Shown: positions 10,989-23,800 of the stretch, in pieces | How the letters are laid out: every line of letters begins with the position of its first letter | How positions within the stretch are numbered: position 1 is the first letter of the stretch | Assembly: GCF_004027225.2 (NCBI RefSeq) | Contig: NC_044289.2 | Coordinates: 7,801,761 to 7,865,760, forward strand | Source: Strigops habroptila | Lineage: Eukaryota > Chordata > Aves > Psittaciformes > Psittacidae | Direction of reading: 5' to 3' | DNA length: 64,000 nucleotides | Position numbers and translations under genes: made by a program | The notes under the pieces: generated by a model | The model's input: only the letters and a program-made list of their open reading frames with translations | What the model was told of the DNA's origin: nothing | Database searches by the model: none

Positions 10989-13900
10989 TCAGTTTTGGAG
11001 GCAAATGAGTTCAGATGTGCTTTTCTTTGTCTAATTCAAACCAGCACCTGCTATCTGAAAGAAGGGGATGTTTGCATTGCTGGTGTGATGTGTCTGCCTC
11101 TACCTCTGCACCATCTTTGGAGCTCATGTCTGTCCCAAGGATTATGGATTTCACTCCAGGCATCAGGTGTTTAGGAGTGCCAGCATCAATGTCAGCTGTT
11201 GAAGCCCCGGCTCTGTAACTACATCAGTCATTGCACTGTCTCTGAGTTTCTGGAAACCTACTCTGCGGTGGGTTACTGGTGAAACTTATATTGATCTGAC
11301 AAACAGAAACTTCAGAGGTCCCACTCAAAGTTTCTTAGTAATGCAAGGTTACATCTGAAGACCAAGAGCTGCTGTGTGGTTTGCCATCTGCACTGAAGCG
11401 TTGGATGGGACAGAGTATCCCTTTCTTCTGAAATGACTGTGCCAGTGTGCAAAAGCTCTCACTGCCAGGACAACCTTCCTGACACATGGTGTTAAATGAC
11501 ACATTGGCCAACATTTTCATTGGGAAAAACTCCCACTGGGGTATTTAGATGATATGAAATGTGGTTTGGATGTTCAGATTAAGCCGAAACCACAGAATGG
11601 TGTAAAGGGAGATAGCTATGTAGCTCCTGATGGATTTGTTGTATTTCCATGGCTCTATGCCACCAACTCCATTTACTTTGGTGCCTGCTTCTTTCCAGCA
11701 CTGGCTGGAGCAAAATCCCCTACCTCAGACTTGCAGCCCTGCTGGATTCCTCATACCTCATCCTGTTTCTCTGATCAAAGAAGCCAGAAACATACCCAAT
11801 TTGCCCTTTCCACAGCCTTCTTGGACAGGAATGAAACTGAACTCGATGCACTTGGAATTTTTCACTGTAAACAAAGCACTTTCATTTCACAACTCATCCC
11901 TGTTTATGGCTGTTATCCAGCCACCAGTGCAGACTGCAGCCCAGTGTGTCACCCCTCGGGTGGGCGGTCCAAACCTGCCCGGGTGCTGAGATCCTGCCAG
12001 GGGCTGGCCTGGCTCTGGGATTTGGGTGGCTCACACGTCTCTCCCTGCTTGGGATCTGGGGTAGATTAAGCAACACAAATGTTGGGCTGGTCCTCTCTCA
12101 TCTGAAAGAAGAAGGAAGTCTGTGACTCACTTCATCCATCCTCTTGGGACTGAAACAGGAAAGGCTGAGTCAAAGCTTCGTTTGGATTTTGTTTTAAACT
12201 GTCAGAATCTGACTGGAGTTATGCCTAATTGTTTTTTTATCTCAGCTGTTTTCCTGCAGGTTCCTTCTCTCAGCTCTTCCTAGTGTTGCTAAGGGTGTAT
12301 TGCTGCTCACCCCTCCTGCTCTGCTAAATAAACCTTGACTGTAACAGCCAGATGGAAGTCCTCACCTTAAATGAACACATTGGCCTCTTTCAAGACTACA
12401 TATAGCAAAACCAGATGCAAATACAGACCAATATTAATCTGCTCTTCAATTGTCAATATTTGAATGGTGTTGGCTTTCATTCTGGACAGTAGTAAGAGAA
12501 GCTGGCTAATCATATATAATTGTCGGGAGCTCTGTGCCATTAATTAACAGGAAGTTTTATGCAGCTGTCAGATGCACAAGCTGATCATTTCCTGCTGGGG
12601 ACAAAGATTTATTTGGTGACAGCTTCATTATAGAATTTAGATATAAAAAATAGCATTTTGATAACTGAAAAATTGTGAAAGAAGCACAGACTTTGCTTTG
12701 AAGAGGATTCTCGGCTGTGGCCATCACCCTCTGCGACCCAGCTCCCAAGCACAAGGCAAAACAAAACTCACCGTGTACCCCTCTGGTTTGTCCTTGATGA
12801 ATACATGGGATGCCTTTGAAATGGCTGTGAAAGAATAATAAAACCAGAGCTGAAATGTACCTCAAAGAATGGATAGTTAATTGTCCAGTAAGATCGCATA
12901 ACTGGGAAAAATTAAATCGGTATGAACATCGCTCTGATCTCTCTAATTTAATAATGTTACACCAGTGTAATCAAGAAGAGCACCTCAGTGACTGCACATC
13001 AGATTTGCTCTCAGTGTAATTGCACTGATGCTGAAGGAGTCACAGCAGAAAGACATTTCCTCTGATATTTGCAGGAGTTATTTCTGTTGTTTTAAGTGCT
13101 GCCAAACCAGGTCAGAGAAGGATGAGCTAGGAGAAGGAGGGGAGAAATGGCTTTGATCTCAACACAGATAGCCTTGATAGCAGGGAAAGACACATGGGGA
13201 CACTGAGAGGATTTACATGGTCTGGTTGCAGGCAGCCTACTCAGCGTCAAAATTCTAGGATTAGACTTGAGAGAGAAAGGCACTTGAGGCAAGTGTCACA
13301 ACCACCTCCTGATTTGTCCAGCACAGCCTATGGAGCATCCAAAGGAGATCTGTCCCCTCACTGAAGCGCTCGTGTTAGATGCCCAAAGCTGGGCAGTGAC
13401 CTTTTTAAAAGTATCTAAATTAATCCTGCACAATTCCAGTCATGAAGGGGAAAAAATGCCTGGATGAATAATGGCAAACACAATTCTGTGGAAAATAAAG
13501 TGTACAAGCATCCTTCAGCTAACTACCATCTGCTTGGGCTCAATTCTAAGAATAGCCTTTTTTGAAGAAAGGTGTATTTTTATTCTTATATTCACAGCAC
13601 ATAAGGTGAAGTATATGATAACCCAAATTATTTTTCTTCATGATGCACATTAAGTTTTTAAGGCTGAATTTGATGATATTTTAGGAGCAAATAGATCCAT
13701 GCAAAGCAAAATACGGTGCAAACATATACTGAATCTTTGTGACGTTTTCTTAAAGAAATGAAGTATTCCTGCAATTAAATATTTACATCTTGCATTTCAG
13801 AATCACTTCATAATGATATTTAAACCCCAGGAGAACAACCGAAAAAAAAAGTTTAAAAAAAAAGTGAATGAAAACTAGTTGAGAGTCACTGAATGGGTGG

Positions 13901-15194
13901 CTGGTTTTGCAGCCAGGTGGGTACTTTGTGCCTTAGCCCACAGATAAGTTTTGTTGCCACCACTGCTGATGCCATCCAGAGACCATTCCCAAAATCATAT
14001 TCTTTCTCTGGATGGGATTATGAAACTGAACTTGTGGGGTATCACCTTAGCTTGTAGTAGGTGAGGATTTGCAATATCTAAGGTGATAAAATAAGGGCAA
14101 AGTTCCTGGAGAACAGGAATATTCACTGATTCTCCCATGCACTGCTGAGGTGGTAGATGTAAACAGAAGCTCTGTTTTCATGCTTACAGTTTCTTCATCG
14201 TCCTCTGAAGCATCTGACACCATTCACAGCCAGCACATCACCTTTGTTACAGATCTGTTTCTGTTTCTATATCATGGCTAATAACAGACTTATATTCAGA
14301 ACCATAAAGTAACACAGAAATAAAAGTGCTATCTAGATGATATAAGCAAGTCAATAGGGAAAAAGATCATGGGTATGGTATTCCAGCTTATCTGAATCTT
14401 GAGACACAGTGTACAGACAACGCACTACTTGAAACAAGCTGGTTAATATATTTGAACACTCGGAGCTGACAGTCAAGTGATCTGTGCACACCAGGCCTGG
14501 ATGAAGGGAAGCCTAAAGAGAACTTATGGGAACCCCTGGCCTGGGGATATTTCATTAATAATTAAGGAGAAGTTGACACTGGGCTTTTAGCATCTTAACA
14601 TCACAGCACTGTGAACAGCATTGCTGCTGTCACCTGCTGTGCTGGGGAGCAGCCTGGTCTCTCCCAGAGCCTTGCAACAGGAGCTCCAGCCAGTGCCCAA
14701 ACTGGTTTAAGGTATTGCCTGGTGTCAGCCTTTCATAACTCTTTTCTATTGCTTTCTCGAACTATAAAATAAGGAATCTTTTGTTGGTATTGCAAAAGCC
14801 TGTGGGAACCCCAGTTCTGAAACCAAGTTTATTGGCTGAGGTGGCGTAAACAAAAAGCCTTTCCCTGCTCCAGACACCCCCAGTCTGAGCATGGGCTTTA
14901 GTGACTGACATAAGGGAGCAGTAAATTGTAACAAGAGGTTTAAAATAAAAATGCTTAGTCAGTTTGCACGTTACGGAAAGATATTAAGATCCACTTCGAC
15001 TACAGCAAACAGTCATGTCATTAAGTATACTTAGGTATTTTCTGCCATTGAAGGGAAAATCCGTGAGAGGTTTTTAGGTGTTCAGCACAACAATTTCCAG
15101 CAACAGTGTCCATGCTGGGCTGCCCCAAAGCCATAAAGTCAAGTATGTGTTTGAACAGGTTTGGGTGGCCAGAACACTCAAGAAGAGAAAGTAT

Positions 15195-15356
15195 TTCGAG
15201 CAGGGCTGGGAGGGTGGACTACTCCACCCCTGTGTGTTTGCACCCAGTGTTTGCGAGCACTCCCTGGGCAGAGCCGCGGGGCTGAGCGAGCAGCACCTCA
15301 CCAGGACCAGCTCCGGCTCCCAGGGGCACTGGGTGCCCCGGCCACCCTCCCCAGGT
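15195..15356 (+). promoter_or_regulatory. GC-rich island with a strong splice donor; candidate 5' non-coding exon
   Basis: A short stretch with clustered CpGs (tgcgagc, gccgcggggctgagcgagc, ctccggc, ccccggcc) ends in ccccag followed by gtaact, a good donor. It lies 5.4 kb upstream of BCAS1 coding exon 1, where an untranslated exon must exist somewhere. No TATA box is obvious. Open frames across it on both strands have no recognisable content. Confidence 0.3.
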
Positions 15357-18300
15357 AACTCATGCTGCTGCTGATGTTGGTTTGGCTTCTCTTGGGTTTT
15401 GCTTTTGCTCTTCGTCTGCTGCCACTTCTGCCCCATGCTGGAATAGAGCCCTGTATGTGCTCTGGTGCTAAATGATCTTGGGAGCTCCTGCATGTGCTTG
15501 GCTTATTTTGTTTGGGCTTTAAAGTGCCTGGTATAAATTTTCCCTTTTGGTGCGCTGGCTTTTTCTGCAGAAGGACAGAAGAACAGAAAGATCAGCTTAG
15601 ACAGAGTGTTTCTACCAGCAGGCTGGATTGTTCACCTTTGTGGCATTGTTGAACTGTTCCCTCGCTGAGAGCAAGGGTGTGAATGTTTGAACTATTTTAC
15701 TTTTCCCATTTGGCTTCAATATAGAGTGGCTGAAAGAATAGTATTAAAAACTGCCCCTGGAGCATTCAGGACTGTAATTCTGCATGTCCTGGATGTATGG
15801 CCAGCTGCCAGATCGCTATTCAAATTGTTCTTGGGTGTTCCTTGTTTGCTCTAGGTGAGTCATCTCAAGCCTTCCTTCTCCTGTCCCTTCACTATGGTCT
15901 ATTGTGTTTCCATTTCTCCTCCATGGCCACTGACAATGCTCAGATGCACTTGTCCCCTGGTTTCATCATACCCAACACGTGTCTGAGTTACCTTTATCTG
16001 CAGGAGAGCAATTGAGAGCTGCACTGAAGGAAGGTAAGGACACTTTCTAAAACTCCGTCCTATTATTAGTCCTTCCTTGGCTCCACCTGAATCAGAGCAG
16101 GAGCTTCTGCCTTTTCAGCTGGACGCTGACACATGTCCTCATGTTCACCTGTTTTCCAAGAGGCAGGATAAAGGGTAGGGATTGATGAAAGAACTAAGGA
16201 TCCAGCCACAAGGTAGGCTGCTTTTTGCACAAATTAATAAGTGTTAGTGGCTTCCTCTGCCTCTGGAATATAATTGAGTTTATTTATTTAAATTGTTCCC
16301 CGACACCCCCAGGGTGGACATATCTGCAATGAAATGAGGTGCAAAGAGAACTAAATCAAATTGATTAACTTATGGCAAGTTTTAGTGAGGAATTAACTGT
16401 GTGCTTTTCATATGAATAGACACTGTGACACAGGTGATTGTAATATTCGAGGTAGGTCAATACATTAGAAAGGTCAGGTTGTCTGGCTTTAGCCAGAGTA
16501 CACAACAGATCATAGGTTTGTTGTAATTTTCTCTCATAGTTTTCAACGCTTTCACTGAAACAATGATTTTTGAGAGTGAGAGAAAAAGGAGAATTTTACC
16601 AAGCCTTGAGCTCATGCTTGGGGGACACTACAGATAATGTAAAAAAAAATTATCTAAAAATTACATTTTTCCATTTGGATTATTTTCTGCATTACAATGG
16701 AAGCAGTGAAGCATGATTTGGGAAAGGAACTGAGAAAGCTGTGTCTGATCCAGAGGCTAGTAGTTCATGTTCCTTTTTAAACCAGTCGGGCTGCATTCCA
16801 GCTGGTCTGAATGAGCCCCCCACCAGGATAATATCCTTGAAACTTAATCAAACAATCTGTATCTAGAAAGGAAGCTTAAGGATGAGGATGAGCTGACTCC
16901 GCTTCCTCTCAGCTTCGAAGGGTTTTCTTCTCATTTTGAGTAAAAAAATGCATCAGCATCATCTCTTTTTCCCTCTCAATCCCCCAAAATGGTCTTGTCC
17001 CTGCAGATGTTGTCAAACCCCTCATAAAATAGACATCTTGCCAGCAACATCTCCCAGGTCTGGTGGAGGTTTGCTCCATACTCACAGCTTACTACAGAGA
17101 CCAGGTTGGTGCTTTTTAGATGTAGAACAAACAGTACAAATCGGTCATGCCTGGTGGTTGTACCACTAACTAATAACCATAAATAATAGCCCAGACAGCA
17201 AAAGCACCCAATGGAGACATCAAGTCAGCATCCCAAGAGATAGCACAGGGTTGACAGCTGGACAGAAATCCTCAGTGGTTGACAGTGTCTGATTCTGCCT
17301 GCTGGGAACAAGCACATGGCCAGATCCCGAGAGCTCCTAAAGCCTCCCAGTTCCCAGGCAAGTCCCTGCACTGGGAATCCTCAGCATCTTCTGTAAACCC
17401 ATTTGCTCGTGTGAGGATTTTAGCTAGGTGCCAAAATGGGGCTTGGTGTTTAGCTTTTGGCAGCTCATGTTCAAAATGGTGGTCTTTGTAAATGTGTTGG
17501 TGAAGAAAGACACCAAATGAGAGCCATGAGGGAGCCCCTTATTTTTCACAAAACCTCTTTGGCTTCACACTGAGTAATTTTAGCGTTGAGAGAAGGTGTT
17601 TTAAATGAGAGAAAAATTGATTCGTTCATACTGGAGGCCTGAGCACTTTGGGAAGAATGTAACAGTTTTGTGTTAACGACAGAGCTGGAGTTGCTTATTT
17701 ATGCAACTCTAGAGTCACATATGGGTGTGACAGATGCAGTAGTCTTTACAGCAGCAATTTCTAGATGCTATCCAGAAACAAATAGCTGTGACATTACTTG
17801 CTTGGCAACTTGAAACTCTGCCAATTTGATACCATTTTGTATGTGTGTATTGTCACTTCTGCTGATACTCGGTTTTGTCTATAGGTGGCAGTGACCTTTC
17901 ATTTTTTCTTTAAAATAGGGCAGAAGCACATGTACGTATCTTACTAATTTTACTGAAAGATCTGGGCCAGGACTGTGAGGCTGTGCTGCTGACTGAGTTC
18001 TGCACCCAGAGGAATGGCCACACACTTGTCACCTTTCTTCAGTAGCCTTTTTACCACAGAGCACAGCAAACGTGCAGTTGTAATACAATAGAATACATAA
18101 TAAGTTGTAATACATAGAATTCAAACCTCAATGCAAAACAATAATCGATTACTGTTGCAAGAAGGGGAAAAATCTGCAAAGATATTATATATGTGCATGG
18201 TGAAGAACTGTGTTGGGTGTTTCGGGATCATATTCCAGGAGGATTATGTAGCAAGTTTGTGCCATTTTTAGCAAAAATAGCCTCCAAGTCTTATCCAGCT

Positions 18301-18885
18301 TTCTATGGGAGAGTTCTGGTGAGTGAAAATCCTTAAAAATTCCACATGGCCACTGTGTGTGCTTTATTTCAGCGAGAATTATAAACTTGATTGTAGAAAA
18401 TGGGTAATCTCTCCTAGAACAAAACATGACAGAGATCAGAGCCTGTGATCTCTGCTCTGTATCAGTTAAAGATAACTTACTTGACGTGAGTAGAGCCGCA
18501 CCAACAGGAAACTGGAGTAATTGAGAATCAAGCTACACATCATTGTGAAAATAAATAAAGAAATTAAAAATGAATTTTCTTCTTTTGCTCCCTTCAGATA
18601 TGCACTGATTTTACAGCACATGTGAAAAAGGAAGCACATAACCTGCAAATATTCCATCCTCTGCTTAAGTTGTCTCCTGGCATAAACCAGGCAGCCTTGT
18701 GAATGGAAAACAGAAGTAAATCCTCCAGATTCAACCAGATACTAAATTTACCATCGAGACTAAGCAGTAGGATTTGAATCTTGTTTTCTTCTCTTCTGAT
18801 AGGATAATACTTAAAGTTGCTAGGAAACAGAATTACATAGCAAGGACAAGAGGCCATTGTACATCCATGGGGAAACGTTGGCTGT

Positions 18886-18924
18886 TTTCCACCATAAATC
18901 AGAAGTTCTGATTTATAGTGGAAA
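18886..18924. repeat. Near-perfect 39-bp inverted repeat
   Basis: Arms 18886-18904 (tttccaccataaatcagaa) and 18906-18924 pair at 18 of 19 positions around a single central G at 18905. The only mismatch is C18893 with A18917. The arms are single-copy in the window as far as I can see. Confidence 0.9.
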
Positions 18925-20757
18925 TATCAGCTGAGAAGATAAAATCCCTGTAAAATAACCGTAGTCTGAAATCAAGGCTCTGTCCTACAGCCACTATTTA
19001 TGCAGCGACTCTCAGCAGTGCACGGCTGCAGTTCATGTTTCAGCATCAGTGTGGGCCGTTCAGTGTCCAGCACCGCATTAGGCATTTAGCAGAGAACAAT
19101 AGCCATCTCTGGAGAAAGGCCCAGCTTGGATTTCATGTCAGCTAGGATGCAGCATAAAATAGAAACCAGATCTGGACCAACCCTATAAAGCAAAGGTTTG
19201 TAGATTGGGGTTAGGAAAAACCCACAACAAGCCTGAGCTCTGTAAACAGTAACTGGAAGCAGACACTTGAGGCTGAAAGGACAGCTGCCCCCCTTCTTGC
19301 ATTCAAATTCTACTGAACGTGATTTAGCAAAACTACTCCTTTCCTTTAATTAAAACTCTCCAAAAGTTGCTCTCATCCATACCTCTGCAGCTTCACTAAT
19401 TTGTACAGGCATAAACCAGAGCAATAGTAAAACAGAAGGGCACTTGGTACCCATAGTGGCTGTGCAGGACGTCCAACAGGATGAGCACTGAGGCTGGAGC
19501 TGGCCCCCAGCCTTCCTCTTTCAAGATGTGTCTCAGAATAGTTTGTCCTTGTTTATTTGAGTCGCTTTGGCAGTATAGATACATATATATACTGAGCCAG
19601 TCAATAGGAACCTTCCACTTGGCTTCAATCTGGTTTGCCTGTCAACCATGTTGCAGGGACTGTGGTCCCAAAGAATTCAAAGTCCTAAAGCATAGTGAGC
19701 TGAAAGGGTATATAAATGTTTTTTTTAAATTAAGGGCAAAATAAAAGGAAAAGAAAAAAACCCTACAAACCAACAGGTTTATGTGTACTTGTACATAGGA
19801 AAGAGGCTAAAATCGAATCAAACACATTGTTCCTGAAAAAAAGTTTAAAGAAATCAGAACAGTTTTACTAAGTGCTGAATTATCTAATGGACTAATAGTA
19901 AATAACTAGATAAGGTCATGCTTGGACGGCAGTCAGAGCTGCGACTCCAGAGGTATGAACATAAGCAAGCCATTTTAAACTGACTAGCTTGGGTATCAGT
20001 AGTGCTGCACCTGTGGCAACACAAGATGCTTGAAAAACACATCCAGGACCATGGATGATGGTGTCTGGTTCAGCTTCTCTCCGACTTGCTACAGTTACAG
20101 TCTTGGCAGCACTCAAACTGGCCAAGGAAATGTAGCTCAGTTACATGTGTGAGCTGCAGTCGACCGGTGAGGCCATCCAGAGCAGGACAAACACTTCCAC
20201 AGCCACAGGCGAGAATTTTCCCCAGAGAATTTGTTATACATAACTGCAGGACACACAGGGCCCAGTTTACAACATTTACATGATGATTTGACATGCTGCC
20301 TCTTTTCTCTCTCTCTCTCTTTTTTTTTTTTTTAATGGAAACCAAGCAAACGTAAAACCTCACCAAGCCACTGTGATTTATTAATCTATTTTGGTCTTTT
20401 TCACTTTGTTCTGCTACTAACTCCATGTTACTATCTACTCAGCCCTAATGGATGATGCAGGTGTGATTGCACCCCATTTTCCTCAACAAACAGGAAAAGT
20501 GTGTTAGGTTGTACCAGGTTTGGTGAGCAGCTGACAGCCCCTACGCATACTTGGGTTGAATAAAGATGGTTGGTGCAGCCTCATGACTATGAGGGCAGGT
20601 GCCCTGGGGAGAGCAGGTGGGGCTTACTAGGAATTGAAGCAGCCTGTCAAGGTCTGTCACCATTGGCTGGCTCTTAATTTGAATTAGGCAGGAAATTCAT
20701 ATGTATGAGAAAGAAAAGGTTGTTTGAGTTTGGTTTTTTTTCCCCTCCACCCTACAG

Positions 20758-20831
20758 GAACTATGGGGAATACAATGAGCATCCCAGAGGGAGGTGAAGA
20801 AGAGGACACATGCACAGTAAAGAGCTATCAG
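20758..20831 (+). CDS. BCAS1: BCAS1 exon 1 (first coding exon, start codon 20763)
   Basis: The exon follows a good acceptor (pyrimidine-rich tract ending ctacag), has five untranslated bases, then ATG at 20763. It ends CAG before gtaagc. Residues 1-23 begin MGNTMSIP, matching the human MGNQMSVP start, and end SYQ, compared with human TYQ. Gly2 followed by Ser6 fits the N-myristoylation pattern (G-x-x-x-S), consistent with membrane association; lipid attachment is inferred. Because the ATG lies just inside an internal-type exon, at least one non-coding 5' exon must sit upstream. The exon ends in phase 0. Confidence 0.93.
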
Positions 20832-23800
20832 GTAAGCAAGAGCTGTCCACTCTGAATATCCCTAGTTAATCGTCTATTGCAGTTTTCAAATCCCATTATG
20901 TACCCAGTCCTAAGAACTGTATTTTTTGCTGTTTCAGGCTCTGTCTGAATCTCCTGACAATATTAAAAATGGATCTGTTGCATTTGTTCAGGCTCATTGT
21001 CCTGCAGCGAATGGTGAAGGTATGTACTGGGTGGCACATTTGTACTTCTTTTGCCACGAGACAGGTAGAGAAAGCTTTTTGCTGGAGCAGCAGTAAATAT
21101 TGGTGCATGGGCTCAAATCAAAAGATGAGTCCATGTAACAGCTCTTCCTTGTGGATCAGTATGTGTGGCCTTTCAGAAGCTTGAAAGCTTAAAGATAATG
21201 AAGAGTAAAACAGGAAAACATTTCCCAAGCCCTCTGGAGTAACTGTTGTGACGGAAGTTGTTTGCTGTTGGTCAAACTGCTTTGCTTTGCCAAACCCTTC
21301 TCTGGTCACAGTGGGAACAACTCTGGGCCTATACAGAGACGGGGCTGTTACGTGGTGAGCCACCATAATATTCTGTTTATAAAAGAAACCAGATTGCGCC
21401 CTGGACTTAAGGGTCTACCCCCAAATCACCTATTAATGATGCCTAAAGATAGGCTTCTACAAACCTTTGCAGAAACAGAGTATCTTGGTATGGATAGAGG
21501 AGGTGAAACAGTAATGGGCCAGAAAAATTACTATTGTCATATTGCTCTGGGTAACACTGATCTGCTTACCAATGAGCCTCACTTGGTTCAAGTTTCGTAA
21601 GGAGCTTGAGGAAGGAGATTCAAAGGATGCCTGAGGTTGGCACAACAGCTCACGATGCTGTTCTGCCAGGATTCTGAGGGGTGCTTACCAGCTGACCCAG
21701 GCTGTTACAATGAGTGTAGCAAATTGTGATGGAATCAGGCAAACCCAAAAGAAACGTGTTAGCGTAAATCATTGAAATCCCACAGTAATAGTGTATTAAG
21801 ATGACAAAGGGAATAAGGCAGTAGGAAACTGTTGGAGGTGGGAATGGGACTTTTTTTAGTGTCTGCAATAAAAGACATTCTTCTGACATGTTCTGCATGC
21901 GCTCAGCCTTCTGGGGGTGGGTTGAGCAGTTTAATAAAAGGATGTTTTTCAAAATTCTTTGCAACCTGATTACAAAAAATGAAATAAAACTTAAAATCCA
22001 GATCCTCTCTACATGTTCTCATCCCCAAGTTTGTATAGTCTTAAAAACCACCTGTGCACTTTTGTTGTGACACCATACTTCTGATCCTTTCAGTAGCAAC
22101 TTCAACAGATGATACAATAGAATGTGAGCGCCTTTTTGTTCATCTAAACATCTCCATCTTGTTCTCTGACTTCTGGTCCTGTGTTCTTGAGTAGGTGCAT
22201 TGCTTTGATTTCAAAGATACCAAACAATGATTTGTTAAGAATGAAATATGTATAGGGATATATTTTTCTGTCCTGTTTGTCACTTAGAAAAAGTTTTTGG
22301 CTGGGAAAAGTACTGTGAGGTGGTAGGCATTATACCTGCAGGGATGCTGTTCTAAACCTCCAGACCCGAGGGTGTTTCCACTTCTGATCCTGAGCTGGTC
22401 CTTAATGGTTCCCTTCATATACAGAAACCTACATTGCCCTCATTTTAGAAGTGGCAGGCCTTCCTGAAGAGAGCAGAGTGTGTCTAATCTGCACAGGAAT
22501 CTTCAAAAACAAAATATAACTGTGTCGACTGCCTGTGTTTGAGTTCTAGAGAAGTTGGGGTATAGTACAGACATTTATAGAGCTGGGAATGCAGCATGGC
22601 CTGACAACATTATTACTAAAATGTCAGTCCTATTTACCAAAATTTATTCAAACTGGGTCACATGACTGATGATGTAACCCTGACCACCTCTCTCCTGATG
22701 CTATTATAGGATGTATTAGGTATTACTCAACTAGTGCCACGACAACAAGAGCCTGTCAGGGGGGATGATAACTTCTTTCTCTTTTGTTGTATACTAATGA
22801 AATAAAATTGATATGCTCCTGTTAATGCGTGAACTGTGGGTGTTAGTGTAGAAGTTGAATAGTTGGGGGGAGTATATGTAAATCATTACTCAGTAATAGA
22901 ATCCCATTTCAGACCTAGTTGGGTGGTGTTCAGAGCAGGACAGCAATTGGGGTTTTGAGTGATCACACCAGGGGCAGGCTGGACCCTGGGCTGCCCATGG
23001 AAAGGTGCCTGTCAGCAGCTGAGCCCCACTTCCAGTGCTGGTGTCCTGAAAATCTGGTGTGAACTACACGACTTGAGCATTAAAAATCTGTCTCCAAGTA
23101 GTTTTGAGACAGTGTCTCCACCTATTCATGGGCAATTGCTCCCATCTGTAGACGTGTGTGTCTCCTCGCCTTTCAGTGCCTCATTAATTTCTCCTTCCAC
23201 ATCTTGTTGGCTTTGGAGCCTTTTTGAAAGGCATTCAGACAGCATTCATTTGGAGCAGCATTACTTCAGTTCACATCTCTGCAGATTCAGCCACGTTAAT
23301 TTTGCCACTGTTTGCCTTACGTTGGGTTTCTTTCTGTTTTCAGAATACAATAAAAAAAAAAAATCAATTCTGTCCAATCTCTGTAAAGAAAGAAAATACT
23401 ATTTTATTTAAAAGAACCCTCTCAGCCTGTTACATCCAGTTGAGAAATCTAAGCTTAGGCACAAATAATCAAAGACTGGTATGGCAATATGCAGATGGTA
23501 CTGATTACAGTTCAGAATCTCTGTTCCATGGCTAATTTCCTAATGCCATCTAGCTATAATAAGTCAGTTTAAACAGTTGCCTACTAGAAAATAAAAGCTT
23601 GTAGCTGTGTTTTTCAGCTAGTGTAAACCAGCAATGTTCTGGGAAGTAAATAAAAGCCAGATGATTTACATTGTCTGAAGACCTAGAAAATAAGTGTACA
23701 TTTTACTCTTACTACATAAAATGAAGCATATGGCATTGTTTTACTTAAATGGATTACCTAATTAATGTAATTACTAAATCAGTTTAAGTAGCAAGTTGAA

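Larger units (their letters stand above)
7712..20757. other. Upstream non-coding region of BCAS1
   Basis: No supported exon. Apart from the (GGGAA)17 array, the duplication at 10957, the GC-rich spot near 15.2 kb and the palindrome at 18.9 kb, it is unremarkable. The longest open frame (11554-12069, 171 codons) has no domain, repeat or compositional bias suggesting a protein. One or more untranslated 5' exons of BCAS1 should lie here or farther left. Confidence 0.6.

Noticed and set aside
11554..12069. 171-codon open frame on +.
   Set aside because: No family, domain or biased composition; an isolated frame with no splice context.
22959..23535. Overlapping 150- and 103-codon frames in intron 2.
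   Set aside because: Not protein-like, no splice sites in matching phase, and no similarity to BCAS1.
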